From Frigidibacter sp. RF13 (GTDB taxonomy: Bacteria > Pseudomonadota > Alphaproteobacteria > Rhodobacterales > Rhodobacteraceae), in the NCBI RefSeq assembly GCF_026626305.1, contig NZ_JAPNUE010000001.1:558001-622000 (forward strand): 64,000 nt of DNA, read 5' to 3'. The translations under genes and the position numbers were made by a program. The notes beneath the pieces were generated by a model. It did no database searches and was not told the DNA's origin. It saw nothing but the letters and a program-made list of their open reading frames with translations. Shown one piece after another: positions 26,435 to 35,203 of the stretch; positions within the stretch are counted from its first letter, which is position 1, and each line of letters starts with the position of its first letter.

Positions 26435-28375
26435 ATGAGCCAGTCAGCAAGCGAGATGGAGCTGCGCGAAGACGATATCCGCAGCCATTATGCGGCGGCG
26501 GCGGAGATGCTGATGGGCATCGACCATGCCCCCCGCCTTGCGCAGGCGCGGCTGACGCTTGCCGCGCCCGAGCGTTCGCCAGAAATCTCGGCAATGAATC
26601 GCCGTTTTCGCTCGACGACGCCGGGGATGATCACACGGCAGATGTCACGGCCCGATGGGGTCCGGCTGATCGACCGGATCGCGGAAAGCGACGGCGACGA
26701 TCCGCTGACTTCGGCCAAGCAGGCCGCCGTGACCCACGCCCTGCGCAGGGCGCTTTCGATCGCGCTGGCGGCAGGCGAGGCCTTTGCCGACCGCACCGGG
26801 CTTGGTGAGTTGAAGAAGGCCAATCTCGAAGCCCGCCTGCCCGCCGCGCGGCAAGGCGAGTTCGGCGAGCTTCTGGGTGCCGAGGCGCTTGTGGTTCTCT
26901 TCACCTTCGGCAATGCGCTGGCCTTCCTTCTGGCGGCTCAGGCCAGTGAACAGACGGTCGAGGTCGGCAGCGTTGACGAGGTTCTCACCGACAATACCCC
27001 CCTTGCCCTTCACGGCGCTCTCTGGGAACTCGACCAGATCATCGGGCTTCACGCCAAGAGTGACGACCTTCTCGTTGCGTCTGTCCTCGCCTACGCCGAA
27101 CAACTGATGGCCAAAGTGGCGCTGCGGGCCGAAACCCATCCCCGCGTCCAGCCCTTCGCCGAGGCGAAATACCGGGTCGAGGCCGACGACTTCACGCTCG
27201 CGGGCTTCACCCCTGCCCGCAAGGCGCGCGGCACCACGCTCACCATGGCCTTCAAGAAGCCAGAGGAGGTGATCGGCAACCATATCGCCAAATATCAGGC
27301 GATGCGGCTCGCGAAGATGCTGATGGCCTATGATTTCGGGCGCAAGCTCAACCCGTTCGCCGAACTTGGCGGCTTCATCTTCACCTTCATGGGAGACGGC
27401 AAGCCCGGCACCGGCAAGACCACGCTCATCCAGATGATGGCGGGGATGATCAACGACTATTGCAAGATCGCGGGCTACCCGTTCCGTTACCAGAACCTCT
27501 CGATCGACAATGTCGACAGCTATCAGGGCAAGTCGGGCCAGAACGCCAAGGCCTTCATCAATAACGTGATGGACCCGGCCGTCATCGGCTTCGGCACCAT
27601 CGACGACATCGACCAGGTCGCGGGCAAGCGTGGCGAGCGCGGGTCATCTGCCGGCCAGCAGGAGATCACGGCGGTGTTGATGGAGGCCTTTGCCGGCGCC
27701 AATACCGTGGTGCGCGGCAATGCGACCTTCGGCATGTTCTCGAACTACCCCGAGATGGTTGACGATGCGCTGCGCCAGCGGGCGGGAGCACGGTTTCTGG
27801 TGGACGGCCCGCAAAGCCGCGAGGATTACATCGACATCCTCGCCCTGCTTCTGGGCAAGAACCATGCGATCCCGGTGGGCCAACATGACCTTTATGCCGG
27901 GCAGGAGATCCGCAAGGCGGTGGCCGCCTCGTTCGAAGGCCATTCCCAGCCGCACGAGGACGGGCTGAAGGCGGTCTGGGCGGCGGTGGCCGAGAAGATC
28001 GGCCCCCTGGACACGCTCGCCAAGCTCGGAACCTACCTGAAAGCGATCCAGGAGGCTGACGGCCGCTTCACCGGCCGGGCGATCAAGAACATCACCGATG
28101 CGGTCAAGGTCCGCGCGATGGATTTCGAACTCCCTGACGAATGGATGGAAAAGCCTGACCTCTTCCTCTTCAAGGATTACGACACCAAGAAATCCATGAT
28201 CGCCGACCTCCGCACGCCGATCACGGTCGAGATGGTGGTGCAGGAGATCAACCGCTATGCCGACAGCGAATTCCGCTATGCCGACAAATCCGACGAGGCG
28301 GCGATCGAAGGGGCCGTGCGCGACATGCGGCGGATGGAAGAGGCCAAGCGGCGGTATCTGGAGGGGAAGGGGTGA
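26435..28375 (+). CDS. AAA+ ATPase of unknown role
   Basis: This is a 646-residue protein. An N-terminal helical half (about 1-300) precedes a AAA+ module: Walker A GDGKPGTGKTT at 320-330, Walker B-like VIGFGTIDDIDQ at 383-394, a sensor-type Asn in FGMFSNYPE, and candidate arginine fingers in DALRQRAGARF. The sequence GKRGERGSSAGQQE just after Walker B probably forms a pore or lid loop. No protease, helicase or sigma-54 domain is attached and there is no membrane span. It probably remodels a protein partner, with the coiled-coil protein (22642-23712) the best candidate. Confidence 0.86.
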   Translation: MSQSASEMELREDDIRSHYAAAAEMLMGIDHAPRLAQARLTLAAPERSPEISAMNRRFRSTTPGMITRQMSRPDGVRLIDRIAESDGDDPLTSAKQAAVTHALRRALSIALAAGEAFADRTGLGELKKANLEARLPAARQGEFGELLGAEALVVLFTFGNALAFLLAAQASEQTVEVGSVDEVLTDNTPLALHGALWELDQIIGLHAKSDDLLVASVLAYAEQLMAKVALRAETHPRVQPFAEAKYRVEADDFTLAGFTPARKARGTTLTMAFKKPEEVIGNHIAKYQAMRLAKMLMAYDFGRKLNPFAELGGFIFTFMGDGKPGTGKTTLIQMMAGMINDYCKIAGYPFRYQNLSIDNVDSYQGKSGQNAKAFINNVMDPAVIGFGTIDDIDQVAGKRGERGSSAGQQEITAVLMEAFAGANTVVRGNATFGMFSNYPEMVDDALRQRAGARFLVDGPQSREDYIDILALLLGKNHAIPVGQHDLYAGQEIRKAVAASFEGHSQPHEDGLKAVWAAVAEKIGPLDTLAKLGTYLKAIQEADGRFTGRAIKNITDAVKVRAMDFELPDEWMEKPDLFLFKDYDTKKSMIADLRTPITVEMVVQEINRYADSEFRYADKSDEAAIEGAVRDMRRMEEAKRRYLEGKG

Positions 28376-28438
28376 GCGCTGTAAGCGCCTAGCTTGTGGT
28401 CATACTCGCGTAACAAGCAAGGATGCCAGGGAAACCAA

Positions 28439-28783
28439 ATGCAGCTACTCTTTGGAATCTTCATCGCGCCCGTTGCCGTCGTCGGGTTGCTAGCAGCCTG
28501 GAAGGCGGCCTCACCCGAGCCGGCTGCGGGAGCCTCGGAACTGGCAACGTTCAGGCGTAGCGCCATCATTACCTTCTTGGCGGCAGCGGCGTACGTCGGC
28601 CTGTTCGCTTTTGCGGCCGTCATCAGCGAATTCGATGGACTAGGCAATATACGCGATTTGGAAAGGTCGATTCTTCTGATCGGCGCCGGTGGCGCGGCAA
28701 CCTTTGCATTCTCGGTTCTCAGTGTCGGAGGCTACACCGTCGCATACTTAGTTTTCGAATGGTTTCGCCGCCGATCAATCTGA
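28439..28783 (+). CDS. Small membrane protein, hypothetical
   Basis: This 114-residue protein has three hydrophobic spans (about 1-20, 38-60 and 76-105) and ends in basic WFRRRSI. The ATG at 28439 has CAGGGA in front of it; an earlier ATG at 28394 gives a polar, unconvincing leader. Codon use is less GC-biased than in its neighbours. No family recognised. It lies 63 bases after the AAA+ gene and may be cotranscribed. Confidence 0.55.
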   Translation: MQLLFGIFIAPVAVVGLLAAWKAASPEPAAGASELATFRRSAIITFLAAAAYVGLFAFAAVISEFDGLGNIRDLERSILLIGAGGAATFAFSVLSVGGYTVAYLVFEWFRRRSI

Positions 28784-28800
28784 TCGGCTTTGCTAACTGT

Positions 28801-28835
28801 CTAAAGCAAAAGCCCGCAGGTTTCCCCACGGGCTT
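28801..28835 (-). terminator. Rho-independent terminator of carD
   Basis: Read leftward, AAGCCCG ... CGGGCTT forms a 7-bp stem (28810-28816 with 28829-28835), followed at once by TTGCTTT. It lies 22 bases after the carD stop and faces the small membrane gene, so it separates the convergent units. Confidence 0.75.
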
Positions 28836-28857
28836 CCATTCCTTACTCCCCCTCGCC

Positions 28858-29367
28858 TCAGGCGGCGCGGGTGAAGAGCATGTCGTCGACCCTTTTCTGC
28901 GCGCCCGCAGCATCGACGCCGGAGACGGCGGCGATTTCGCGGGTCAGGCGGTCGAGGGCGGCCTCATAGAGCTGACGCTCGGAATAGCTCTGCTCGCGCT
29001 GGTCGTCGGTGCGGAAGAGATCACGCACCACCTCGGCGATCGCCATCAGGTCGCCCGAGTTGATCTTCTGTTCATATTCCTGGGCGCGGCGCGACCACAT
29101 CGCCCGCTTCACCTTGGCCTTGCCCTTCAACGTCTCGAGCGCCTTCGTCACCATATCGGGGCTCGAAAGCTGGCGCATGCCGATCTCGGTCGCCTTGTGG
29201 GTCGGCACGCGGAGCGTCATCTTGTCCTTCTCGAACGAGATCACGAACAATTCGAGCTTGATGCCCGCGATCTCCTGCTCTTCGATCGACATGATCTTGC
29301 CGACGCCATGCGCCGGATAGACCACGAAATCATCGGGGCGGAAGTCGGATTTCTTCACCTTCGTCAT
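28858..29367 (-). CDS. carD: CarD-family transcriptional regulator
   Basis: This 169-residue protein belongs to the CarD/CdnL family. The N-terminal RNA-polymerase-interacting Tudor-like domain has DFVVYPAHGVGKIMSIEEQEI; the C-terminal helical domain, with KRAMWSRRAQEYEQKINSGD and the basic-aromatic surface, contacts DNA at the upstream edge of the transcription bubble. In alphaproteobacteria CarD activates many housekeeping promoters whose -10 element lacks T at the last position. It has its own promoter (29515-29543) and terminator (28801-28835), so it is monocistronic. Confidence 0.95.
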   Translation of the reverse strand: MTKVKKSDFRPDDFVVYPAHGVGKIMSIEEQEIAGIKLELFVISFEKDKMTLRVPTHKATEIGMRQLSSPDMVTKALETLKGKAKVKRAMWSRRAQEYEQKINSGDLMAIAEVVRDLFRTDDQREQSYSERQLYEAALDRLTREIAAVSGVDAAGAQKRVDDMLFTRAA

Positions 29368-29514
29368 TCAGTCCTATCCTCGTACCTGTCCTGCACCGAC
29401 AAAGAAACCGAACGCCGACGAACCGCCGCACGCAGGGTTTGAACCGTGTCGCTGAAAAGGCCGCCGTTGCCGCAGCAATCGGTGGCCCCCATGTGCCCTC
29501 ATCCAGTTGTAACG

Positions 29515-29543
29515 AATATATAGCAGAAAAATGGCCGTTCCAA
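29515..29543 (-). promoter_or_regulatory. Sigma-70-type promoter of carD
   Basis: Reading leftward, TTGGAA, 17 bases, then TATATT. The predicted transcript start is near 29508, giving a carD leader of about 140 bases. This promoter and the hairpin at 29557-29596 account for most of the 302-base gap between carD and fdxA; the leader shows no riboswitch-like fold that I can recognise. Confidence 0.65.
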
Positions 29544-29556
29544 AAGGTCCACGTTA

Positions 29557-29596
29557 CCCGAGCGCCAGCGGTTTCGCGCGAAACCCGGCGCTCGGG
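29557..29596. other. Large imperfect palindrome between fdxA and carD promoter
   Basis: A 10-bp outer stem (CCCGAGCGCC/GGCGCTCGGG) encloses a perfect inner palindrome, GGTTTCGCGCGAAACC, with only a 3-to-1 base bulge between them. It lies 73 bases after the fdxA stop and 14 bases upstream of the carD -35. There is no T-run on either side. It could end fdxA mRNA or act as an operator. Confidence 0.6.
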
Positions 29597-29669
29597 AAGC
29601 GATCGAGCCCCGAAAAGCGGCCATGACGCTGCGGAAGGCGGTGGCCGCAGCGAATCAGATCAGACCTCG

Positions 29670-30008
29670 TCAGTCGCCGCTGCCGGCCGCCTCCGAGAAG
29701 TACTTCTCGCGCTTGCCGGTCTCGCCGTCGCGTGCCTCGGCCTCGGGCAGCGGGTCCTTGCGCTGGGTGATCACCGGCCATTGTTCGGAATATTTCCGGT
29801 TGAACTCGACCCATTCCTCCATCGCCGGTTCCGTATCGGGGCGGATCGCGTCGGCCGGGCATTCGGGTTCGCAGACGCCGCAGTCGATACATTCATCCGG
29901 ATGGATGACCAGCATGTTCTCGCCTTCGTAGAAACAATCGACCGGGCAGACCTCCACGCAGTCGGTGTATTTGCAGGCGATGCAATTGTCGGTGACGACA
30001 TAGGTCAT
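29670..30008 (-). CDS. fdxA: 7Fe ferredoxin FdxA
   Basis: This is a 112-residue ferredoxin. C9, C17 and C50 suit a [3Fe-4S] site; C21, C40, C43 and C46 suit a [4Fe-4S] site. This matches the alphaproteobacterial FdxA pattern ([16 protein letters not shown] at the N-terminus) with the usual acidic C-terminal extension. It is a soluble one-electron carrier. It has its own promoter and is separated from the S4-domain gene by about 120 bases. It could supply electrons to the reductase-like protein at 16971-18416, but nothing in the sequence links them. Confidence 0.95.
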   Translation of the reverse strand: MTYVVTDNCIACKYTDCVEVCPVDCFYEGENMLVIHPDECIDCGVCEPECPADAIRPDTEPAMEEWVEFNRKYSEQWPVITQRKDPLPEAEARDGETGKREKYFSEAAGSGD

Positions 30009-30038
30009 GGTGGGCGTCCAGAAAGCTCTTGTCGCTGC

Positions 30039-30067
30039 TACCTAGCCCCGGACGCCGGATCATTCAA
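30039..30067 (-). promoter_or_regulatory. Sigma-70-type promoter of fdxA
   Basis: Reading leftward, TTGAAT, 17 bases, then TAGGTA. The expected start is about 25 bases before ATG 30008. Confidence 0.5.
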
Positions 30068-30132
30068 GAAGGGAGCGGGCCGGAGCCTGCGGGAAAGAAA
30101 GATGTCGGTCGGGCGCCCGTCACGGCGGAAGA

Positions 30133-30429
30133 TCATTCGCCCGGCGACGGCTCAGCCGGATCGGAGGTTCCGCCGGCCTCGGCGTAAAGCGTGCGCGCCT
30201 CGGTCGCGGGGCCGCGCCTTGTGCCGCAGGACAGCACGCGGACGACACGTATCTCGCGGTTAAGTGCAAAGGTCAGCACATCGCCCGGGCCTACGGCGTG
30301 GGCAGGTTTCATCACATGCGCGCCATTCAGCCGCACATGGCCCGCCTCAATGAGCGCCGCTGCCAGGCTGCGGCTTTTCAGGAACCGCGCCTGCCAGAGC
30401 CATTTGTCAAGGCGGATGCGGCCTTCCAC
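30133..30429 (-). CDS. S4-domain RNA-binding protein (Hsp15-like)
   Basis: This 98-residue protein is mostly one S4 RNA-binding domain: RLDKWLWQARFLKSRSLAAALIEAGHVRLNGAHV, then PGDVLTF. It resembles Hsp15 (HslR), which binds stalled 50S subunits carrying nascent chains, but is shorter than the usual 120-133 residues because the basic C-terminal tail is reduced. The GTG start lies five bases after the helicase stop, so the two genes form an operon with a shared RNA theme. Confidence 0.86.
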   Translation of the reverse strand: MEGRIRLDKWLWQARFLKSRSLAAALIEAGHVRLNGAHVMKPAHAVGPGDVLTFALNREIRVVRVLSCGTRRGPATEARTLYAEAGGTSDPAEPSPGE

Positions 30430-30434
30430 AGGGA

Positions 30435-33272
30435 TCAGAGCTTGTCGCGCAGCCCCATCAGCGCGGCGGCAAAGGGATTGTCTGGGTCGATGCGGGCTTC
30501 GCGGCGTGGCGCCTTGGCTTCGAACTGGCGGGGCTGGTCTTCGCGGCGGTCCCGGCCGGGCTTGCCCTTGGGGCCGCCCTTGTGGTCGCCCCGCCCCTCG
30601 CGGCGGTCCTTGCGCTCGCCCTGCGGGCGGTCGTCGCGCTTCTCGCGTGGCGCGCCTTCCGGGCGCGGGCGGCGGTCGCGACGCTCGCCACCTTCACCCT
30701 CGGTTCGGGGCTGGCTCGGCTCGCGGCCCTGATCGCGACGCGGCCCACGGTCGGGGCGCGGGCGGGGTTTCGGCGCCCAGGTGAAAGTGTAGAACACCTC
30801 GGTTTCGGTCACGGTCTGGATAGCGACCTCTTCCTCGGTGATCGGGTTCACGGGTTGATCGCCTTCGGCGCTTTCAGCGGCAACCGGCTCGGCCTTGACC
30901 TTCTCGCGCTCGCCGCGTTCGGCCTTGTAGCCAAGGCCGCCCATCAGGTCGGCGAACTGTTCAAGTGTCATGCCGGTGATCGACAGCATGTCCGGGATCG
31001 CCTCGAACCCCGCGCGGCTGTCCTTCTGGCGCAATATGTCGGCAAGCCGTTCCAGCATGTCGATACGGATCGCGCGCGCGCCCGCCGGATGATAGCCCGC
31101 AAGCACGTAATTGCCCTTGGGCACGTCCGGCAGATGCGGAATGGTCACAAGGCCCGGCGGCGGGCTGGTCAGGAACTCCGCCTGATCGTTCGCAAGCGAC
31201 CAGAGGAGGAGCCTCAGCCGCGTCGGTGCGGGTTTCAGAAGCGCGGGCAGGAAGATCGTATACTGGCCGAAACGCACGCCGTGCTTGCGAAGCGCCCCGC
31301 GCGCTTCCTGATCGAGCGCTTTCACCTCGTCTGCCACGCCTTCGCGCGGCAGGACGCCCATCTGCTCGACCAGGCGGAAAGCGAAGCCGCGGGCAAGGCC
31401 CGTCAGCGTCTCGTCGCGCCCCATGGCCAGCAGCGGCTCGAACGCGGCGGCGATCTTGCGGTCGATGAAATGCTGCAAACGCCGACGGACCTTTTCGGCC
31501 ACGTCATAGCCTGCTTCTTCGTCGACAAACGCCTCGACCTGCGGCTTCATCGCATCGGCGCCCTTCACGAGCTTGCCGACGGCATGCGCGCCCCACATCA
31601 GACCGCCCTGATCGGTGAAGTCGAGTTCGGTATCGGGCGCGTTGTAGAACCGGTCGGCCCTGAGATGGAATTCAGGGCGCAGCGCCTCGTATGCCGCCTG
31701 TTTCAGGGTGCGTCCCTCGTCCGGCGTGGCGCTCGCATCCCCTTGGAAGCGGAAGCCTTCCAGACGGCCGACGAACTCGCCCTCGACCGTCACCTCGCCC
31801 TTGTCGTTCACCTCAGCCACAAGGCTCTCCTTCTGCTTGAGCCGGCGGAGGAGAACGCTCGTCCGCCGGTCCACAAATCTCTGGGTCAGCCGCGCATGCA
31901 GCGCATCCGACAGGCGGTCTTCTACCGCGCGGGTTTCGTCCCGCCAATGGCTTTCATCATCGACCCATCCGGCACGTTGCGCAACGTAGGTCCATGTCCG
32001 GATATAAGCCAGACGTTTGGAAAGCGTATCGATGTCGCCCTCCGTCCGGTCAATGCGCTTGATCTGTTCGGCCAGCCAATCGGCGGGAACACGCCCCTTA
32101 CCCTGCAGGTAGTCGAAGATACGGGCCAGAAGCGTCGCGTGTTCGTTAGAGGAAATCGCGCGGAAATCGGGGATACGGCAGACATCCCACAGAAGCCGCA
32201 CATCACGCGGCGCCTGCGCGCGCTTGCGGATTTCGGGCCTGTCGGCAAGGCTTTTCAGCGCCAGAAGATCGTCTGCATCGCGGCCCCGGACCAGCCATTC
32301 GCCCTTTGGCGAAGTTTCCAGGGCGCCGATCAGCCGGTCGACCGAGCCGAAATCGAGATCGGAAGACCGCCAGCTCAGCCTTTGGATCGGCGAGAAACGG
32401 TGATTTTCGATGGCGTCCACGATTTCATCGGAAATGGGCGAGGCCTCGCCCGTCACCCCGAAGGTGCCCGGCGCCATGTGCCGCCCTGCCCGACCGGCAA
32501 TCTGCGCCAGTTCGTGCGGGAATAAAGACCTTATGCGGCGGCCGTCGAATTTCGCGGTGGCTGAAAAGGCGACATGGCCGATATCGAGATTGAGCCCCAT
32601 GCCGATCGCATCGGTCGCCACAAGAAAATCGACATCGCCGTTCTGGTAGAGCTCGACCTGCGCATTGCGCGTACGGGGGCTCAAGGCCCCCATTACCACC
32701 GCGCAGCCGCCCTTCTGGCGGCGGATCAGTTCGGCGATGGCATAGAGGTTGTCGACCGAGAAAGAGACGATGGCACTGCGCGACGGCATGCGGCTGATCT
32801 TCTTCGATCCGGCGTAGGAAAGCGTCGAAAACCGCTCCCGCCTGAGGAACTGCGCCTTCGGCACCAGCGCGGCTATGGCCGACCGCATCGTGTCTGAACC
32901 AAGAAACAGCGTCTCGTGCAGGCCGCGCGCGTTCAACAGCCGGTCGGTGAAGACATGGCCGCGCTCGGGGTCGGCGCAGAGCTGGATTTCGTCCACCGCC
33001 AGAAAATCGGCGCCGATATCGGTGGGCATCGCCTCGACCGTGCAGACCCAATATTGCGCGCGTTCGCCGACGATCCGCTCTTCGCCCGTCACCAGTGCGG
33101 CGACCGACGGCCCGCGTGCCGCGACGATCCGGTCATAGACCTCGCGGGCCAGAAGCCTGAGCGGTAGACCGATGACGCCCGTGCGGTGTGCCAGCATCCG
33201 CTCAATCGCGTAATGGGTCTTGCCGGTATTCGTCGGTCCGAGGACCGCGGTGATCCTCGCTTGCGCGTTCAT
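30435..33272 (-). CDS. SUV3-like DEAD/DEAH RNA helicase
   Basis: This 945-residue superfamily-2 helicase is close to the mitochondrial SUV3 type. Motif I is GPTNTGKTH (12-20), motif II DEIQ (94-97), and motif VI QIAGRAGRH (257-265); the SUV3 C-terminal helical region follows. A region from about 330 to 830 is helical with no other recognised domain. The end, about 835-930, is strongly charged, rich in RD/RP/RG repeats, and probably disordered RNA-binding tail, finishing with NPFAAALMGLRDKL. It probably unwinds structured RNA during decay or ribosome work. It is cotranscribed with the S4-domain gene. Confidence 0.88.
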   Translation of the reverse strand: MNAQARITAVLGPTNTGKTHYAIERMLAHRTGVIGLPLRLLAREVYDRIVAARGPSVAALVTGEERIVGERAQYWVCTVEAMPTDIGADFLAVDEIQLCADPERGHVFTDRLLNARGLHETLFLGSDTMRSAIAALVPKAQFLRRERFSTLSYAGSKKISRMPSRSAIVSFSVDNLYAIAELIRRQKGGCAVVMGALSPRTRNAQVELYQNGDVDFLVATDAIGMGLNLDIGHVAFSATAKFDGRRIRSLFPHELAQIAGRAGRHMAPGTFGVTGEASPISDEIVDAIENHRFSPIQRLSWRSSDLDFGSVDRLIGALETSPKGEWLVRGRDADDLLALKSLADRPEIRKRAQAPRDVRLLWDVCRIPDFRAISSNEHATLLARIFDYLQGKGRVPADWLAEQIKRIDRTEGDIDTLSKRLAYIRTWTYVAQRAGWVDDESHWRDETRAVEDRLSDALHARLTQRFVDRRTSVLLRRLKQKESLVAEVNDKGEVTVEGEFVGRLEGFRFQGDASATPDEGRTLKQAAYEALRPEFHLRADRFYNAPDTELDFTDQGGLMWGAHAVGKLVKGADAMKPQVEAFVDEEAGYDVAEKVRRRLQHFIDRKIAAAFEPLLAMGRDETLTGLARGFAFRLVEQMGVLPREGVADEVKALDQEARGALRKHGVRFGQYTIFLPALLKPAPTRLRLLLWSLANDQAEFLTSPPPGLVTIPHLPDVPKGNYVLAGYHPAGARAIRIDMLERLADILRQKDSRAGFEAIPDMLSITGMTLEQFADLMGGLGYKAERGEREKVKAEPVAAESAEGDQPVNPITEEEVAIQTVTETEVFYTFTWAPKPRPRPDRGPRRDQGREPSQPRTEGEGGERRDRRPRPEGAPREKRDDRPQGERKDRREGRGDHKGGPKGKPGRDRREDQPRQFEAKAPRREARIDPDNPFAAALMGLRDKL

Positions 33273-33283
33273 TGGGCCCGCTC

Positions 33284-33865
33284 CTAAAGTTCGGTGCCCG
33301 AGAGTTCCTGCTCCAGCGCCTCAGCCGCCTGACTTATGCCGTCCTGATGCGGATGTATAGCGAGAGAGGCGCGGAAGGCCTTCAGCGCCTGCTCCTTGCG
33401 GCCAAGCTCCTGCAGGATGAGGCCAAGGCCGGAAATGGCGCCGAAATGGCGCGGCTCCAGCGCGAGGACATGCTCGATATCCGACACCGAAGGGCCGAAC
33501 CTGCCTTCAAGGAAGAAGGCGGTCGCGCGGGCATTCCAGCCCTCGGCGAACTCCGGCGCCTGATCGGTCAGGGCGGTCAGATGTTCGATGGCTGCGTCGA
33601 AATCGCCAGCCTCCATCGCTTCCTGTCCGCGCTTCAGCAGAAGGTCAAAGGCAGGCGAGCCCGACTTTTCCCATTCGGCGAGGATCTGATTCTGCGCCCT
33701 CTCCCATCCCGGATTGGCCGGATCGGCCAGCTCGGTGAACAGGCGATTCATCAGCGCTTCGTGGCTTTCCTGCTGCGCAAAGGCCGAATCCAGCAGAAAA
33801 ATCGCCATCACCGCGCCCCAAAGCGACGCAACGATATGTTTGCGATAGTGAGACAGGCTAAGCAT
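33284..33865 (-). CDS. Secreted TPR-repeat protein
   Basis: This 193-residue protein begins with a basic N-terminus and a hydrophobic segment ending DSAFA-Q, a probable signal peptide. Residues about 80-185 hold two to three tetratricopeptide repeats (EAMEAGDFDAAIEHLTALTD, then FAEGWNARATAFFLEG and GAISGLGLILQELGRKEQA). It is a periplasmic scaffold-type protein with no catalytic motif. Its stop lies 12 bases upstream of the helicase start, so the genes may be cotranscribed, although no functional link is evident. Confidence 0.85.
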   Translation of the reverse strand: MLSLSHYRKHIVASLWGAVMAIFLLDSAFAQQESHEALMNRLFTELADPANPGWERAQNQILAEWEKSGSPAFDLLLKRGQEAMEAGDFDAAIEHLTALTDQAPEFAEGWNARATAFFLEGRFGPSVSDIEHVLALEPRHFGAISGLGLILQELGRKEQALKAFRASLAIHPHQDGISQAAEALEQELSGTEL

Positions 33866-33934
33866 AACGACATCAATCTAGCGCAATCGGGCCGGAATGC
33901 GAGAGCGCTGGTCATCACAAACGGAGGAAGAGGC

Positions 33935-34222
33935 ATGAGCACGACGATCGACAAGGCGGTGGAGACCTTGAACACCAAGCTCGCGAACGGATTTGCAGGA
34001 TCGGCCAAGATCGTGATCAAGGACGAAGGCGCGATCATGCTGGACGGCAGCGGTGCGCGCGCAGGCGACGAAGATGCCGACGTTACCCTGACGGCGAGCG
34101 CGGAGACCTTCCTTGGCATTCTCGACGGCAGCGTCAATCCGACGGCGGCCTTCATGATGGGCAAGCTGTCGGTCGACGGCAACATGGGGCTGGCGATCCA
34201 GCTCGGCTCCGCCCTGTCGTGA
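33935..34222 (+). CDS. SCP2 sterol-binding domain protein
   Basis: This 95-residue protein is a single SCP2-like domain, with ITFxLxD-type features replaced by AKIVIKDEGAIMLDGSG and the FLGILDGSVNPTAAFMMGKLSVDGNM motif. Family members bind lipids such as fatty acyl chains. An ACGGAGGAAG site precedes ATG 33935. It overlaps the following hydrolase gene as GTGA, suggesting a lipid-handling pair. Confidence 0.9.
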   Translation: MSTTIDKAVETLNTKLANGFAGSAKIVIKDEGAIMLDGSGARAGDEDADVTLTASAETFLGILDGSVNPTAAFMMGKLSVDGNMGLAIQLGSALS

Positions 34223-35181
34223 CCGGGGCCGGCACGCCAGCCGACATGTCAGGCGAGGCGCCGTTTCATGCCGATGTGGCCGAGGCGCCGGGCGGCGTTC
34301 TCTGCCGCTGGCTGACGGCTGCCGATGGCGTGCGCATCCGTGCCGCCTTCTGGCGGGCGGGCGAGAAGGGGACGGTGCTCCTCTTCCCCGGCCGCACCGA
34401 GTATATCGAGAAGTACGGGCCCGCCGCCGGGGAATTCAGACGGCGCGGCTTTGCCATGGCGACGATCGACTGGCGCGGCCAGGGCCTGGCCGACCGGCCT
34501 CTGCCCGACCGGATGACCGGCCATGTCGGCCGGTTCCGCGACTACCAGCTCGACGTTGCCGCACTTCTGGCCGAGGCGCGCGCGGAACGGCTGCCGGAAC
34601 CCTATTTCCTCGTCGCCCACTCTATGGGCGGCGCCATCGGCCTGCGCGCGCTGCATGAAAACCTCCCGGTGCGCGCCGCCGCCTTCTCGGCGCCGATGTG
34701 GGGGATACGCATCCATCCCGGCCTGAGGCCCGCCGCTTGGGCGCTGTCGACCCTCAGCCGCCCGGCGGGTTTCGGCCATTCCTATGCGCCCGGCACCTCG
34801 CCGGTGACCTATGTCGCCGAGGCGCCCTATGAGGACAATGTACTGACAACCGATCCCGAGATGTACGCCTTCATGCAGCGCCAGATCGGCGCGCACCCGG
34901 ACCTGGCGCTCGGCGGCCCGTCGCTCCATTGGCTGAACGAGGCCTTGCACGAATGCCTGGCACTTCGCCGCCTCCCCGCGCCGACCTACCCCTGTCTGAC
35001 CGCGCTTGGCACCCGCGAACGCGTGGTCGATACCGGTCCCGTCCATCGGGTGATGGCGAAATGGCTGGGTGGCAAGCTCGACATGATCGAAGGCGCCGAA
35101 CACGAGGTGATGATGGAACGGCCTGCGATCCGCGCGCATTTCTATGATGCCGCTGCGGCGCTTTTCGAACGCAATCGCTGA
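34219..35181 (+). CDS. Alpha/beta hydrolase, lysophospholipase-like
   Basis: This 320-residue cytoplasmic hydrolase resembles PldB/monoacylglycerol lipase proteins. The nucleophile Ser is in VAHSMGGAIG near residue 135; the oxyanion region is LLFPGRTEYIEKYG; the catalytic His is probably in EGAEHEVMME near the C-terminus, with an acid in the preceding strand. The start is GTG 34219 overlapping the SCP2 stop. The lipid-binding neighbour fits a lysophospholipid or monoglyceride substrate, but that is inference. Confidence 0.87.
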   Translation: MTGAGTPADMSGEAPFHADVAEAPGGVLCRWLTAADGVRIRAAFWRAGEKGTVLLFPGRTEYIEKYGPAAGEFRRRGFAMATIDWRGQGLADRPLPDRMTGHVGRFRDYQLDVAALLAEARAERLPEPYFLVAHSMGGAIGLRALHENLPVRAAAFSAPMWGIRIHPGLRPAAWALSTLSRPAGFGHSYAPGTSPVTYVAEAPYEDNVLTTDPEMYAFMQRQIGAHPDLALGGPSLHWLNEALHECLALRRLPAPTYPCLTALGTRERVVDTGPVHRVMAKWLGGKLDMIEGAEHEVMMERPAIRAHFYDAAAALFERNR

Positions 35182-35203
35182 GGCAGGACGGTCGCGGAGC
35201 GCC

